Shown: positions 41,754-52,047, counted from the first letter of the stretch. The stretch is DNA of 64,000 nt from Carboxylicivirga taeanensis (GCF_051851475.1 NZ_JBPUSJ010000003.1:248001-312000); one strand, 5' to 3'. Made by a program: numbers and translations. Notes: generated by a model from the letters alone, not told the origin.

Positions 41754-42728
41754 TTAATCAAATGTCTGATTGGAATTGGACGATATCTGAATCATCTTGT
41801 CATATTCTTCAGCCGTTAGGTCTTCCTGGAAATAGTAATGCTGAGGATTCACCTTACGACCTTTCACATGCACTTCGTAATGCAGGTGCGGAGCAGTACT
41901 TCCGCCGGTATTTCCAACGTGGCCTATCACATCACCTCGTTTAACTGTTTGCCCCTTTCTCACATTAAACTCATCCAGGTGGGCATAGAGTGTTTTATAG
42001 CCAAATCCGTGGTCTATCTCAATACGTTTTCCGTAACCCGTTTTCTCATTGGTTATTTTTGTCACTTTACCATCGGCAGTGGCATAAATATCTGTTCCCG
42101 TTGGGGCCGAAAAATCCATCCCCTCATGAAAACGTTTCACTTTATAAATAGGATGAATGCGGTACCCCCAGCCAGACGCTGTGCGGCGTAAATCGCGATT
42201 GGAAATCGGCATAATGGCCGGTGTGCAACGCAACATCTCTTCCTTGCGCTTAGCTAATGAAATCACCTCATCAAAGGAAGTTGATTGCACATACAGCTGC
42301 TTCATAACAATATCCAAACGTCTGGCGGTATTAACCACCAACTCTGCATTATCCATGCTTTCTAAATGACGGTAACGGTTAACGCCTCCAAACCCGGCTC
42401 GTCGAATGCTGCTTGGGATACTGTCTGCCTGAAAAATGGTGCGGTAAATATTTTCATCCCGCAGTTCAATGTCTTCCAACACCATCTCCAGTTGATCCAG
42501 CTTTTTATTCATTATATCATACTGTGTCAACAGCTGCTGGTTCTCCCGCTCCAGACGCTTCTCAACAGGGCTCTGGAACACATAAGGATAAATGAAGTAG
42601 GTCAGCATCCCAACCAAAAGAATAAAAAGGAAGTAGATGGATGCTCTGGATATGTAGTATTTGTAACCTTTATTTATTTTATCGTAGCTAAGCGTTTCAG
42701 GATTATATCGATACTTAACTCTTGACAT
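41754..42728 (-). CDS. M23 family metallopeptidase (LytM-type)
   Basis: A peptidoglycan endopeptidase or a non-catalytic activator of one. 324 residues: N-terminal TM (about 31-50), a coiled coil (about 55-90), and a C-terminal LytM domain. Zinc ligands are intact: His and Asp in KRFHEGMDFSAP (H-x3-D) and the H-x-H in APHLHYEV, so it should be active. TLYAHLDEF gives the further conserved His. Divergent from alaS with 123 bp between. Confidence 0.93.
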   Translation of the reverse strand: MSRVKYRYNPETLSYDKINKGYKYYISRASIYFLFILLVGMLTYFIYPYVFQSPVEKRLERENQQLLTQYDIMNKKLDQLEMVLEDIELRDENIYRTIFQADSIPSSIRRAGFGGVNRYRHLESMDNAELVVNTARRLDIVMKQLYVQSTSFDEVISLAKRKEEMLRCTPAIMPISNRDLRRTASGWGYRIHPIYKVKRFHEGMDFSAPTGTDIYATADGKVTKITNEKTGYGKRIEIDHGFGYKTLYAHLDEFNVRKGQTVKRGDVIGHVGNTGGSTAPHLHYEVHVKGRKVNPQHYYFQEDLTAEEYDKMIQISSNSNQTFD

Positions 42729-42794
42729 AGACCATATGTTTTACTTTTGTTATAAAAATCGGGCACTAATCGCCCCAAAATTACTTAAATAATC

Positions 42795-42816
42795 TAACTT
42801 TGCAAGGCTAATTTTG
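42795..42816 (+). promoter_or_regulatory. Tandem -7 elements for alaS
   Basis: TAACTTTG (42795-42802) and TAATTTTG (42809-42816) both match TAnnTTTG, 49 and 35 bp before the alaS ATG; -33 elements are weak. Confidence 0.45.
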
Positions 42817-42851
42817 TTTACTATAACCTCGAAAATATAAATACTACGTAT

Positions 42852-45488
42852 ATGATGACGGCGTCTGAAGTAAGGAAAAGTTTTCTTGATTTTTTTAATT
42901 CGAAGCAACACAAAGTGGTTTCTTCGGCTCCTATGGTGGTGAAAAATGACCCTACCTTAATGTTTACCAATGCCGGGATGAACCAATTCAAGGATATCTT
43001 TTTGGGCAACCATCCTGCTGAGAGTCCACGCGTTACGAATTCCCAAAAATGCTTGCGCGTTTCGGGTAAACATAATGATTTGGAAGAAGTGGGCCACGAC
43101 ACCTATCACCATACCATGTTCGAAATGCTCGGCAACTGGTCGTTTGGTGATTATTTTAAAAAAGAAGCGATTGCCTGGGGTTGGGAATACCTTACCGACG
43201 TGCTGAAAATAGATAAGGAAAGGCTATACGTCACTGTTTTTGAAGGCAGCCAAGAGGATAACGTGGGACGTGATGATGAAGCTGCAGATGCATGGAAGCA
43301 ATGGATTAGCGAAGAGCGAATCATCAACGGAAATAAAAAGGATAATTTCTGGGAAATGGGTGAAACAGGACCATGCGGCCCCTGCTCAGAAATACACATC
43401 GATTTAAGACCCGATGATGAGCGAGCCAAAGTTGATGGCAAATCATTGGTCAACATGGATCACCCACAGGTCATTGAAATTTGGAACCTGGTATTCATCC
43501 AGTTTAACCGCATGGCCAATGGCGAATTGGTGCCACTGCCCAACAAACACGTTGATACAGGCATGGGCTTTGAGCGTCTGGTACGCGTTATTCAGGGAAA
43601 AACATCCAACTACGACAGTGATGTTTTCTCACCAATCATTCAAAAAATTGCAGCGCTGTCGGGCTTTGAATATGGCAAAAGCGAAGAGGTAGATATTGCC
43701 ATGCGTGTGGTAGCCGACCATGTGCGTACCATTGCTTTTTCCATCACCGATGGACAGCTGCCCTCCAACAATAAAGCCGGATATGTCATTCGCCGTATCC
43801 TGCGCCGTGCTGTTCGATACAGCTATACCTTTTTAGACAGCAAGCAGGCCTTTGTTTACAAATTGGTTGATGTATTGATTGCAACCATGGGCGATGCCTA
43901 TCCGGAACTTGAGGCGCAAAAAACACTGATCGAAAAAGTCATCAAGGAGGAGGAAGAGTCCTTCCTGCGAACGCTTTCAACGGGTATCAGCATGCTCGAT
44001 AAAATTATTGCCGAAACCAAGGCCAATGAATACGTGGTGGTTGGTGGTGCTGTAGCCTTTGAACTTTACGACACTTTTGGCTTTCCGCTTGACTTAACTG
44101 AGTTAATTCTGAAGGAAAATGGCTTGGTTGTTAACCGGAAAGAGTTTGAAGAGGAAATGAATAAGCAAAAGGAGCGTGCCCGAAATGCCTCTGCCATAGA
44201 AACGGACGACTGGGTGGTACTCCAGCAGGATGATCACGAGGAATTTATTGGGTACGATTACCTGGAAACGGAAGTGTTCATTACGCGTTACCGCAAAATC
44301 AAGCAAAAAAATAAAGAACTCTACCAGTTGGTGTTTAATATTACACCATTCTACGCCGAAAGTGGCGGACAAGTTGGTGATACCGGCTTCATTCAAAAAG
44401 GGGATGAAAAGGTAGCCATCATTGACACCAAAAAGGAGAACAACCTTATTGTTCACATCGCCCGCCAACTGCCAAGTGAGCTCAACGGTGCGTTCAAAGC
44501 GGTTGTCAACGAAGAGGCACGCCAAAATACAGCCAATAACCACACCGCCACTCACCTGATGCACGAAGCCTTACGCGAAGTTTTGGGAGAGCATGTTGAG
44601 CAAAAGGGTTCGCTGGTTCACCCCGACTATCTGCGCTTCGACTTCTCCCACTTCCAGAAAGTAACCGAAGACGAAATTGCCCAGGTGGAAGCCTTGGTTA
44701 ATCAACGAATTCGCCAGAACATGGCTTTAGAAGAAATGCGTGAAATTCCTCATGCCAAAGCCTTAGAAATGGGTGCAATGGCTCTCTTTGGTGAGAAATA
44801 TGGTGATTTGGTACGTGCCATCAAGTTTGGCTCTTCAGTAGAGCTGTGTGGTGGTACCCACGTAAAGGCAACTGGTCAGATGGGCTTCTTTAAAATCATT
44901 GCTGAATCGTCTATTGCTGCAGGCATTCGCCGCATCGAAGCGCTTACTGGCGTTAAAGCTGAGGAGTTCATTAACCAACAATTTTCATTAATGAAAGAGC
45001 TGGGCGAAATGTTTAAAAACCCGGCCAACCTAAAGAAAAATGTTGAAAACCTGATGAATGAAAACAGCAAGCTAAGCTCGCAGGCCGAAGCAATGCGTAA
45101 AAACATTATGGCCATTGAGAAGCGCGACCTTATTGATAGCGCTGTGGACACGCTGGGAATAAAAATTATTGCAACAAGAGTAAAACCAATGCTGGCGAAC
45201 TCGTTGAAAGATCTGGCTTTTCAAATTAAGCAAGAAATGGACGATGTAGTAGCTGTATTAGGAGCCGATGTCAATGGCAAACCGCAACTGGCCATTCTGG
45301 TATCTGACAACCTTGTAAAAGAACGCGGTCTGAATGCCGGCGCCATTGTGCGGGAAGCAGCCAAGAAGATGCAAGGCGGCGGCGGTGGACAACCCTTCTT
45401 TGCAACAGCAGGTGGTAAAAACCTTGATGGCTTAGATGTGGCTGTTGAAGAAGCAGTAGCAATTATTAAAAACCAGTTGGAAAACTAA
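42852..45488 (+). CDS. alaS: Alanine--tRNA ligase
   Basis: Class II synthetase charging tRNA-Ala and editing mischarged Ser/Gly. 878 residues: catalytic core (MFTNAGMNQFKDIFLG, GFERLVRVIQGK), editing domain with the zinc ligands in NNHTATHLMHEAL and CGGTHVKATGQMG, and the C-Ala/DHHA1 domain ending in GGGGGQPFFATAGGK. Starts at the first of two adjacent ATG codons. Monocistronic, strong terminator. Confidence 0.97.
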   Translation: MMTASEVRKSFLDFFNSKQHKVVSSAPMVVKNDPTLMFTNAGMNQFKDIFLGNHPAESPRVTNSQKCLRVSGKHNDLEEVGHDTYHHTMFEMLGNWSFGDYFKKEAIAWGWEYLTDVLKIDKERLYVTVFEGSQEDNVGRDDEAADAWKQWISEERIINGNKKDNFWEMGETGPCGPCSEIHIDLRPDDERAKVDGKSLVNMDHPQVIEIWNLVFIQFNRMANGELVPLPNKHVDTGMGFERLVRVIQGKTSNYDSDVFSPIIQKIAALSGFEYGKSEEVDIAMRVVADHVRTIAFSITDGQLPSNNKAGYVIRRILRRAVRYSYTFLDSKQAFVYKLVDVLIATMGDAYPELEAQKTLIEKVIKEEEESFLRTLSTGISMLDKIIAETKANEYVVVGGAVAFELYDTFGFPLDLTELILKENGLVVNRKEFEEEMNKQKERARNASAIETDDWVVLQQDDHEEFIGYDYLETEVFITRYRKIKQKNKELYQLVFNITPFYAESGGQVGDTGFIQKGDEKVAIIDTKKENNLIVHIARQLPSELNGAFKAVVNEEARQNTANNHTATHLMHEALREVLGEHVEQKGSLVHPDYLRFDFSHFQKVTEDEIAQVEALVNQRIRQNMALEEMREIPHAKALEMGAMALFGEKYGDLVRAIKFGSSVELCGGTHVKATGQMGFFKIIAESSIAAGIRRIEALTGVKAEEFINQQFSLMKELGEMFKNPANLKKNVENLMNENSKLSSQAEAMRKNIMAIEKRDLIDSAVDTLGIKIIATRVKPMLANSLKDLAFQIKQEMDDVVAVLGADVNGKPQLAILVSDNLVKERGLNAGAIVREAAKKMQGGGGGQPFFATAGGKNLDGLDVAVEEAVAIIKNQLEN

Positions 45489-45536
45489 AAAATCAATGGC
45501 AGCTGTTAACAGTTTAGCCAAGGAATAACAGATCTG

Positions 45537-45567
45537 AAAAGCTCACTATTTGCGGTGAGCTTTTTTT
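45537..45567 (+). terminator. Terminator after alaS
   Basis: AAAAGCTCAC (45537-45546) pairs with GTGAGCTTTT (45555-45564); T-run follows. Confidence 0.92.
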
Positions 45568-45679
45568 ATGGCCTCTTAGCAGCCTACTTATTTGTCTGAC
45601 TCTAAAGAAATGGGAACTCCCCTCTTTCGGAGGGAATTTGAAAACAGGCAACTACACGTCCCCTGCCCTTGCCTGCAGG

Positions 45680-47587
45680 CTACTTTGCCAACATCTCACG
45701 CATGGCCGCTTCAATGCCCCCTTTATCGAATCCACAAACCCCATAAAGTTCTGTTTGTGTGCCGTGTTCGATATACTTGTCGGGGATACCCAAACGCTTA
45801 ATGCGAGCTGAATAACCATTATCGGCCATAAACTCCAACACAGCACTCCCCATTCCTCCGATGACGGTGCCATCTTCGATGGTAATAACTTTGGAATGTT
45901 TGCTAAACAGCTCGTGCAAAAGAGCTTCATCCAACGGTTTTACAAAACGCAAATCGTAGTGGGCAATCGAAACACCCGGCTGCTCAAGCTTCTCTATCAC
46001 CTGGCTGGTCTTCACACCTATCGGACCAATGGTTACAACGGCCAGATCTTTTCCATCTTTTAGCTTGCGGCCTGTTCCAATCTTAATTTCCTGCATGGGG
46101 CGCTGCCAGTCTATGAGCGAGCCATTGCCACGTGGATAACGAATAGAAAAAGGCCCCTGATTAGGCAACTGAGCGGTATACATTAGGTTACGCAGCTCTT
46201 CCTCGTCCATTGGCGAAGAAACAATCAAGTTTGGAATTCCACGCATATAAGACAGATCATAAGCCCCATGATGCGTGGCGCCATCGGCACCTACTAAACC
46301 GCCTCTATCCAGGCAAAATACCACATTGAGATTTTGCAGAGCCACATCGTGTATCACCTGATCATAGGCGCGCTGCATAAACGATGAGTAGATGTTACAA
46401 AACGGGGTGTAGCCTTCAATAGCTAATCCCGCTGAAAAGGTGACAGCATGTTGTTCGGCTATCCCAACATCGAAAGCCCTGTCGGGCATTTTCTCCATCA
46501 TTATATTCAGGCTACAGCCTGTTGGCATCGCTGGCGTAATTCCCACTATCTTTTCGTTCTGTTCGGCCAGTTCAACAATCGTATGACCAAATACATCCTG
46601 AAACTTTGGGGGCTTGGGAATGGACGACATAATAGCCAGCTTTTGCCCTGTTATCTTATCAAATTTATCCCCAACAGCGTGCCAGGCCGTCTGGTTCTCT
46701 TCAGCGAACTTAAAGCCTTTACCTTTTTTGGTGATTACATGCAATACCTTTGGCCCCGGGATATCCTTTAAATCGCTTAAAACTCTTTGCAAGTGGCCCA
46801 CATCGTGGCCGTCCACAGGCCCAAAATAGCGAATGTTAAGTCCTTCAAAAATATTGGTTTGCTTTGTCAGCAGGTTCTTAAGCGAGTTGTTCAGCTTGGT
46901 AATCATCTCCTTCGAGCGAGGCCCCGTCAACTTCATCTTCTCCAGCATCTTGAAGGCCTCCGAACGAAACTTATTATAGGTTTGCGAAGTGGCAATATCG
47001 ACCAGGTATTCGCTAAAGCCACCAACAGCGGGGTCAATGGCCATGTTGTTATCATTAAGAATTACCAGCATGTTCGACTTTAAGGCTGACATGTTGTTCA
47101 GTCCTTCGAAAGCCATACCGGCCGTCATGGCGCCATCGCCAATCACAGCCACCACGTGCTTGTTGGGATCATTATCCAGGGCAGCAGCGGCCGCCATTCC
47201 GAGCCCGGCCGAAATAGAGGTTGAGGAGTGACCAACACCAAAGGCATCGTATTCACTCTCAAAAATATTGGGAAAACCACTTAGTCCCTTAAATTTCCGG
47301 TTGGTATGAAACACATCACGCCGGCCTGTCAAAATTTTGTGTCCATAAGCTTGATGACCAACATCCCAAATAATTTTATCTTCGGGTGTATTGTACACAT
47401 AATGCAAAGCTACGGTGAGCTCAACAACCCCAAGACTGGCACCAAAGTGCCCGGGATTACACGAGAGGGCATCGATGATAAACTCCCGTAATTCGTTACA
47501 TACTTGTGGCAGGTTTTCTTCTCCTACCCGCTTGAGATCTTCAGGAGAGTTAATCCTATCCAACAAGCGGCTAAGGCCTTCGTTCAT
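45680..47587 (-). CDS. dxs: 1-deoxy-D-xylulose-5-phosphate synthase
   Basis: TPP enzyme making DXP from pyruvate and glyceraldehyde-3-phosphate, first step of the MEP isoprenoid pathway and source of pyridoxal/thiamine precursors. 635 residues. The TPP motif GDGAMTAGMAFEGLNN, IWDVGHQAYGHKILTGRRD, FGPVDGHDVGHL and the C-terminal transketolase parts (DRGGLVGADGATHHG, IRYPRGNG, IEDGTVIGGMGSAV) are all present. The ATG at 47587 is preferred over an in-frame TTG nine codons upstream. A 10-bp palindrome GCCTGCAGGC covers the stop. Confidence 0.96.
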   Translation of the reverse strand: MNEGLSRLLDRINSPEDLKRVGEENLPQVCNELREFIIDALSCNPGHFGASLGVVELTVALHYVYNTPEDKIIWDVGHQAYGHKILTGRRDVFHTNRKFKGLSGFPNIFESEYDAFGVGHSSTSISAGLGMAAAAALDNDPNKHVVAVIGDGAMTAGMAFEGLNNMSALKSNMLVILNDNNMAIDPAVGGFSEYLVDIATSQTYNKFRSEAFKMLEKMKLTGPRSKEMITKLNNSLKNLLTKQTNIFEGLNIRYFGPVDGHDVGHLQRVLSDLKDIPGPKVLHVITKKGKGFKFAEENQTAWHAVGDKFDKITGQKLAIMSSIPKPPKFQDVFGHTIVELAEQNEKIVGITPAMPTGCSLNIMMEKMPDRAFDVGIAEQHAVTFSAGLAIEGYTPFCNIYSSFMQRAYDQVIHDVALQNLNVVFCLDRGGLVGADGATHHGAYDLSYMRGIPNLIVSSPMDEEELRNLMYTAQLPNQGPFSIRYPRGNGSLIDWQRPMQEIKIGTGRKLKDGKDLAVVTIGPIGVKTSQVIEKLEQPGVSIAHYDLRFVKPLDEALLHELFSKHSKVITIEDGTVIGGMGSAVLEFMADNGYSARIKRLGIPDKYIEHGTQTELYGVCGFDKGGIEAAMREMLAK

Positions 47588-47842
47588 ATCTTTAAGTTCG
47601 TGAGCTGCTTCCAATTGTGTTCCAAAGTGTAGTTAACAGGTCAAAGATAATAAGAATGGGGTTATAAGCGCATACATATGCCAATTTCATTTTTTTAATG
47701 TGCCCTAATTTAGAATAGGCAAATGCGTAAGTAACTTTCCCCTTTTTAAAGCTGGTAATGGCTATTGAGCAGCATATTTACGGCTGGCGATTGCGAGCTT
47801 TTCAGCTTTTTTTTCAATCTTTGAGTTGAAAACAACCTTAAC

Positions 47843-48862
47843 ATGATTAAAAAGATTTACATATTATCAATCACTGCCATACTGGTGGGCTGTGTACCGC
47901 TTAAGCAATTTGAGGAAGTAACCGCCGAAAATGAGCAATTGGAACAAACAGCCGAGCTGGCCACGAAAGAAAATAATGCGCTTAAAGTACAAACTGATGA
48001 GTTAGCAGCTAAGCTTGAACACTACCAAAACAAAGTTGAACTGCTGGTGCAGGATACCGCGCGGCTGGCACGACAGTATAAAAGATTACAATACCGTTAT
48101 GATGACCTCAATAAAAACTATGCAGACGTTTTAAACGGACTAAAAACGCGGTCGAATAGTGATGTGAATAACCAAAAGTTACTGACCTACCTGCAGCAGC
48201 TTCAGGAAAACCTGCAAAAAAGAGAAGATGAGCTGGTACTGGCAGAACAGGCCCTGGCCCAAAAGCAAAGAAGCCTGGAACAAGCCCAAAGAGAGCTGAC
48301 CGAGGCAGAAGCGCAACTAAGGCAACAAAACCAGCGCTTGATAGAGTTGGAAGAGCTGCTGACCCGAAAAGATGAAGCCATGCGCACGCTTAAACAAACC
48401 ATTAATGATGCCCTGACCGGTTTTTCGGGCGATGAACTTCAGGTGCACATGAAAAATGGGAAAGTATACGTTTCCCTTGAGGAAAAACTACTCTTCGAAT
48501 CGGGAAAGTATACCGTTAATCAGCATGGCGTTTCAGCCCTTCAAAAAATTGCGGGTGTACTGGAGCAAAATAACGATGTTGACATACTTGTGGAAGGTCA
48601 CACAGACAATGTGCCATACAACGGAAGAGGCGACCTCAAAGACAACTGGGATTTAAGTGTTAAAAGGGCTACTTCGGTGGTGAGAATATTACTTGAGAAC
48701 AGCTCAATATCCCCTCGTCGCATCACAGCAGCCGGACGAAGCAAGTATATTCCAGTACTTGAAGGCAGTACCCCGGCAGCTTTGCAAAAAAACAGACGAA
48801 CCGAAGTGATTTTAACACCAAGGTGGGTCGAAGTTTTAGAACTATTAGAATTAGATAAGTAG
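47843..48862 (+). CDS. OmpA-family lipoprotein with coiled-coil linker
   Basis: 339 residues: lipobox ILVGC (Cys17), a long coiled coil (about 22-185, rich in Gln/Glu/Leu), then an OmpA/MotB C-terminal domain (about 205-325) with the peptidoglycan-binding pattern VEGHTDNVPYNG, DNWDLSVKRATSVVRIL, RITAAGRSKY and KNRRTEVIL. It should tether the outer membrane to the cell wall. The radical SAM gene starts 1 bp after its stop codon, an unusual partner. Confidence 0.9.
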   Translation: MIKKIYILSITAILVGCVPLKQFEEVTAENEQLEQTAELATKENNALKVQTDELAAKLEHYQNKVELLVQDTARLARQYKRLQYRYDDLNKNYADVLNGLKTRSNSDVNNQKLLTYLQQLQENLQKREDELVLAEQALAQKQRSLEQAQRELTEAEAQLRQQNQRLIELEELLTRKDEAMRTLKQTINDALTGFSGDELQVHMKNGKVYVSLEEKLLFESGKYTVNQHGVSALQKIAGVLEQNNDVDILVEGHTDNVPYNGRGDLKDNWDLSVKRATSVVRILLENSSISPRRITAAGRSKYIPVLEGSTPAALQKNRRTEVILTPRWVEVLELLELDK

Positions 48863-48863
48863 C

Positions 48864-49877
48864 ATGGTGGTAAAAGTATTTCTATTGGAAGCCTGGGCTG
48901 TACTAAGAGTATTAAGCCTTGGGCGCATTCGAAATGCTTTTCAACTGATAACTTCTTACCTTTTTGCCTATTACGGAAAAACCATCAAAATAAAAGGAAA
49001 CCCAATGGCATTTGCCGTTGAACCAACCAGCATTTGCAACCTTGCATGCCCCGAGTGCCCCACCGGAGCCAACTTATTGAAGCGCCCCAGAGGAATGATG
49101 CCACTTAAGGACTACACCAGTATTCTGCAACAGCTGGCGCCCGAGCTACTTTATCTCAATCTCTATATTCAGGGGGAACCATTAATGCATCCCGAATTTG
49201 GCACCATGGTCAAAAAAGCCGCCCAATTAAAGCTTTACACCTCTACTTCAACAAATGGGCACTTCATGGGCAAACAGCTGGCGCGTCAACTGGTGGAAGG
49301 CGGACTTACACGCCTGATTTTTTCAGTGGATGGAACCAGTCAGGAAAGCTATGGTTTGTACCGTGTAGGCGGCAGTTTTAATCGGGTTAAACAGAGTATT
49401 ATTGACGTTGTGAGAGCCAAGCAAGAAGCACAATCGCTCTACCCCATCATCGTCATGCAGTTTATCGTTTTCAGACATAATGAGCATGAATTACCGTACG
49501 TAAAAAAATTAGCCCGCAAACTAAAAGTCGATAAACTCGAAATAAAAACAGCTCAATTCTACAATTTTGGAACCATGCGTCCTCCTCTAAATGCGCGATT
49601 CAGCCGCTATAAAGATGAACTGGGACGCCTGCTGAAAACCCAAACAAAAAACAGATGCTGGCGCCAATGGCATTCGGCCACAGTAACCTGGGATGGGCGC
49701 TTCGCTCCCTGCTGCTACGACAAGGATGCTATTCACGCATTTGGCAATGTCCACTCACGACCGATAAAAGAGTTGTGGCGTGGCAACAACAGCCAGAACT
49801 TCAAACAACAGATATTCCTGAACCGCAGTGCCATAGACATGTGCAACAACTGTCCTGAAGGAAAACACCTCTTTTAA
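48864..49877 (+). CDS. Radical SAM/SPASM domain protein
   Basis: 337 residues. The radical SAM cluster motif is C-x3-C-x2-C (Cys58, Cys62, Cys65 in SICNLACPECPTG); EPLMHPEF and LIFSVDGTSQESY follow the fold. The C-terminus is a SPASM-like auxiliary cluster region with cysteines in NRCWRQWHS, FAPCCYDKDA and DMCNNCPEG. Such proteins modify peptides or small molecules. Substrate unknown; the only linked gene is the preceding lipoprotein, and no precursor peptide is seen. Confidence 0.88.
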   Translation: MVVKVFLLEAWAVLRVLSLGRIRNAFQLITSYLFAYYGKTIKIKGNPMAFAVEPTSICNLACPECPTGANLLKRPRGMMPLKDYTSILQQLAPELLYLNLYIQGEPLMHPEFGTMVKKAAQLKLYTSTSTNGHFMGKQLARQLVEGGLTRLIFSVDGTSQESYGLYRVGGSFNRVKQSIIDVVRAKQEAQSLYPIIVMQFIVFRHNEHELPYVKKLARKLKVDKLEIKTAQFYNFGTMRPPLNARFSRYKDELGRLLKTQTKNRCWRQWHSATVTWDGRFAPCCYDKDAIHAFGNVHSRPIKELWRGNNSQNFKQQIFLNRSAIDMCNNCPEGKHLF

Positions 49878-49918
49878 CAAACACCTTCCACGCCACTTGC
49901 CTCACGGGCACTTAATAT

Positions 49919-49937
49919 CCTATTTTTCATAGGTTTT
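49919..49937 (+). terminator. Weak terminator-like hairpin
   Basis: CCTAT-TTTTC-ATAGG followed by TTTT, 42 bp after the radical SAM stop. Confidence 0.35.
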
Positions 49938-50066
49938 AGCGGCGTATCAAATCCAACTGTAAAATTTCACTGAAATAAATAGATTAACTGCCATAATTAT
50001 TTAACTTTAGCACTAAATCCAAAACAAACCGTGACATTGCACACTCAATAATGCCTTAATCGAACT

Positions 50067-51893
50067 ATGGGAAAAGTTACCGGAGCAAGGCTATATAGAA
50101 AATTAGATGTATTTGTACGTAGGAGGTTAGGCCCTACCAACTTACATTCGGGCAATGGACTGCTCTATTGGCGCGAACGGGTTTTCCATTATTTTTCCAT
50201 CGGAGTTTTGTTCATAGGACTGCTTGTGTATGTATACCTTGGGCTCTCCTTTGTTAAAGAAGCGCAATTTGCTTATGCCATATTTGCCTCATTTGTTTTT
50301 TTCTCAGCTGTATTTGCGACAACCGTAAGAAGCCTCCCATTAAAATTCAGGGTGTCCTGGATTCTTTTCCTCATCTACCTCTTAGGCGTTTTTTCGCTGC
50401 TTGAATCCAATAAATCACCACTGGGCTATGCCTTTTTTATATCATATGCCCTTCTATCGGGCATACTGGTCGGACAAAAGCGGGCCTGGATATCGATTAT
50501 AACCATTAGTGTAACCTTAGGCCTTATTGCCGTCGCCTTATATGCCAATGGCATATCATTGCCATTTACAGCGGCTGTGCCATTAGATAGCTACATTAAA
50601 TCGTCGCTTATTTTTTTAGTCATCACCTTGGTCACGCTTCTCCCCTTGGTAAGTCTGCTCAATGGACTTATTTTTAATCTCGAAAAAGAAACACGCTACA
50701 GAAGGCTGTTACGCAGAGAGCACGAAGACCTTACTTTAGCAAAAAGAAAAGCTGAAGAAAGCGATCATCTGAAGACTTCGTTTTTGTCGAACATGTCTCA
50801 TGAGATTCGAACGCCCATGAATGCCATCCTGGGGTTCTCCAATTTGCTATCGCATCCCGACATTAGTAATATCGAGAAGGAGGAATTTATCAATCTGATT
50901 CGAATCAACGGGAAAAACCTGCTGACACTGGTGGAGGATATTATTGATATTTCGAAGATTGACAGTGGACAGCTCCAAATTAAAAATGCTCCCTGCAAAT
51001 TACACGAAGTTATTGGCCAGGTGTATGAGTCGTTTGTTGATGACATAAAACGAAGGGGTTTATTTAATCTAAAACTGTATCACAAAGAGGGCATTAGCGA
51101 TGATAACCTTCTCATCCTGTCCGACGAACACCGCCTGAAGCAAATACTAATCAACCTGGTAGGTAATGCTGTTAAATTTACAGAGAGAGGCTTTATCGAA
51201 TTTGGCTATACACAGGAAGACGACCAGTTTCTGAGGTTTTATGTGAAAGACACTGGAATTGGGCTTCCCAAAGGCAAGGAAACGGAAATATTCGAACGCT
51301 TCTCCAAATTCAACAATGACAAGGAACGTCTGTATGGCGGAACAGGTATTGGGCTGTCAATAGCCAAGCACCTCGTCACGCTTATGGGAGGTGAAATTTG
51401 GGTTGAATCGGAACCCTTGGTTGGTACCACCTTCTACTTTACCATCCCTTATCACCGACTGGCTGTTCCTGATAACTACAGAGAAGAGCGCAAAGAGCCG
51501 GTACGAGAGTTTAACTGGGAAGGTAAAACATTTTTAGTGGCTGAAGATGAAGAGGATAATTTCAGGTACATTGAAGTGGCACTGGCCCTGTCGAATGCCA
51601 GTCTGATATGGGCGCGCGACGGCCAGGAAGCTGTGGATGTTTTTAAGCGCGTAGACGGCATTGACCTTGTGCTGATGGATATCAAAATGCCCCTGATGGA
51701 TGGTTATACCGCCACGCGAGAGATCAAAAGTTTACGAAAGAATATACCAGTCATTGCCCAAACAGCTTATGCCCTGTCCGAAGAAAAGGAAAAATCGCGC
51801 GAAGCCGGGTGTGACGACTACATTGCCAAACCAATAGGTTACGAAGATTTGCTGAATATTATCAACCGCTTTGTCCCCAGCAACGGCCATTAA
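50067..51893 (+). CDS. Membrane hybrid histidine kinase with receiver
   Basis: 608 residues: about six TM helices in the first 205 residues with little periplasmic material, so it probably senses membrane state or an internal signal; then HisKA with His245 (MSHEIRTPMNAIL), HATPase_c (about 350-465; DTGIGL, YGGTGIGL) and a complete receiver (about 486-600) with the acidic set in VAEDEEDN, Asp in LMDIKMP and Lys in IAKPIG. No cognate regulator is linked. Confidence 0.9.
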   Translation: MGKVTGARLYRKLDVFVRRRLGPTNLHSGNGLLYWRERVFHYFSIGVLFIGLLVYVYLGLSFVKEAQFAYAIFASFVFFSAVFATTVRSLPLKFRVSWILFLIYLLGVFSLLESNKSPLGYAFFISYALLSGILVGQKRAWISIITISVTLGLIAVALYANGISLPFTAAVPLDSYIKSSLIFLVITLVTLLPLVSLLNGLIFNLEKETRYRRLLRREHEDLTLAKRKAEESDHLKTSFLSNMSHEIRTPMNAILGFSNLLSHPDISNIEKEEFINLIRINGKNLLTLVEDIIDISKIDSGQLQIKNAPCKLHEVIGQVYESFVDDIKRRGLFNLKLYHKEGISDDNLLILSDEHRLKQILINLVGNAVKFTERGFIEFGYTQEDDQFLRFYVKDTGIGLPKGKETEIFERFSKFNNDKERLYGGTGIGLSIAKHLVTLMGGEIWVESEPLVGTTFYFTIPYHRLAVPDNYREERKEPVREFNWEGKTFLVAEDEEDNFRYIEVALALSNASLIWARDGQEAVDVFKRVDGIDLVLMDIKMPLMDGYTATREIKSLRKNIPVIAQTAYALSEEKEKSREAGCDDYIAKPIGYEDLLNIINRFVPSNGH

Positions 51894-51895
51894 GA

Positions 51896-52047
51896 TCATA
51901 TTTTAATGCGGATACTCATATGCAGCAATAACAAGCCTGCAATATAATCTTGCACGTCCTGCTCCTTGGAACTATCCACCAAATAACCAACCCATTGCAG
52001 TGCCTGAAAGATTTTTTGTTACGTGTATTGAAATGCTCATCTGTCAT
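51896..52047 (-). pseudogene. Small gene with a frameshift in an A6 run (about 50 aa)
   Basis: On the minus strand an ATG (52045-52047) opens M-T-D-E-H-F-N-T-R-N-K-K. After a run of six A residues (52012-52017) the continuing protein-like frame is K-I-F-Q-A-L-Q-W-V-G-Y-L-V-D-S, then S-K-E-Q-D-V-Q-D-Y-I-A-G-L-L-L, ending at TGA 51896. One missing A would join them. It may be a decayed gene, a sequencing error, phase variation, or programmed slippage. The family is not recognised. Confidence 0.4.
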
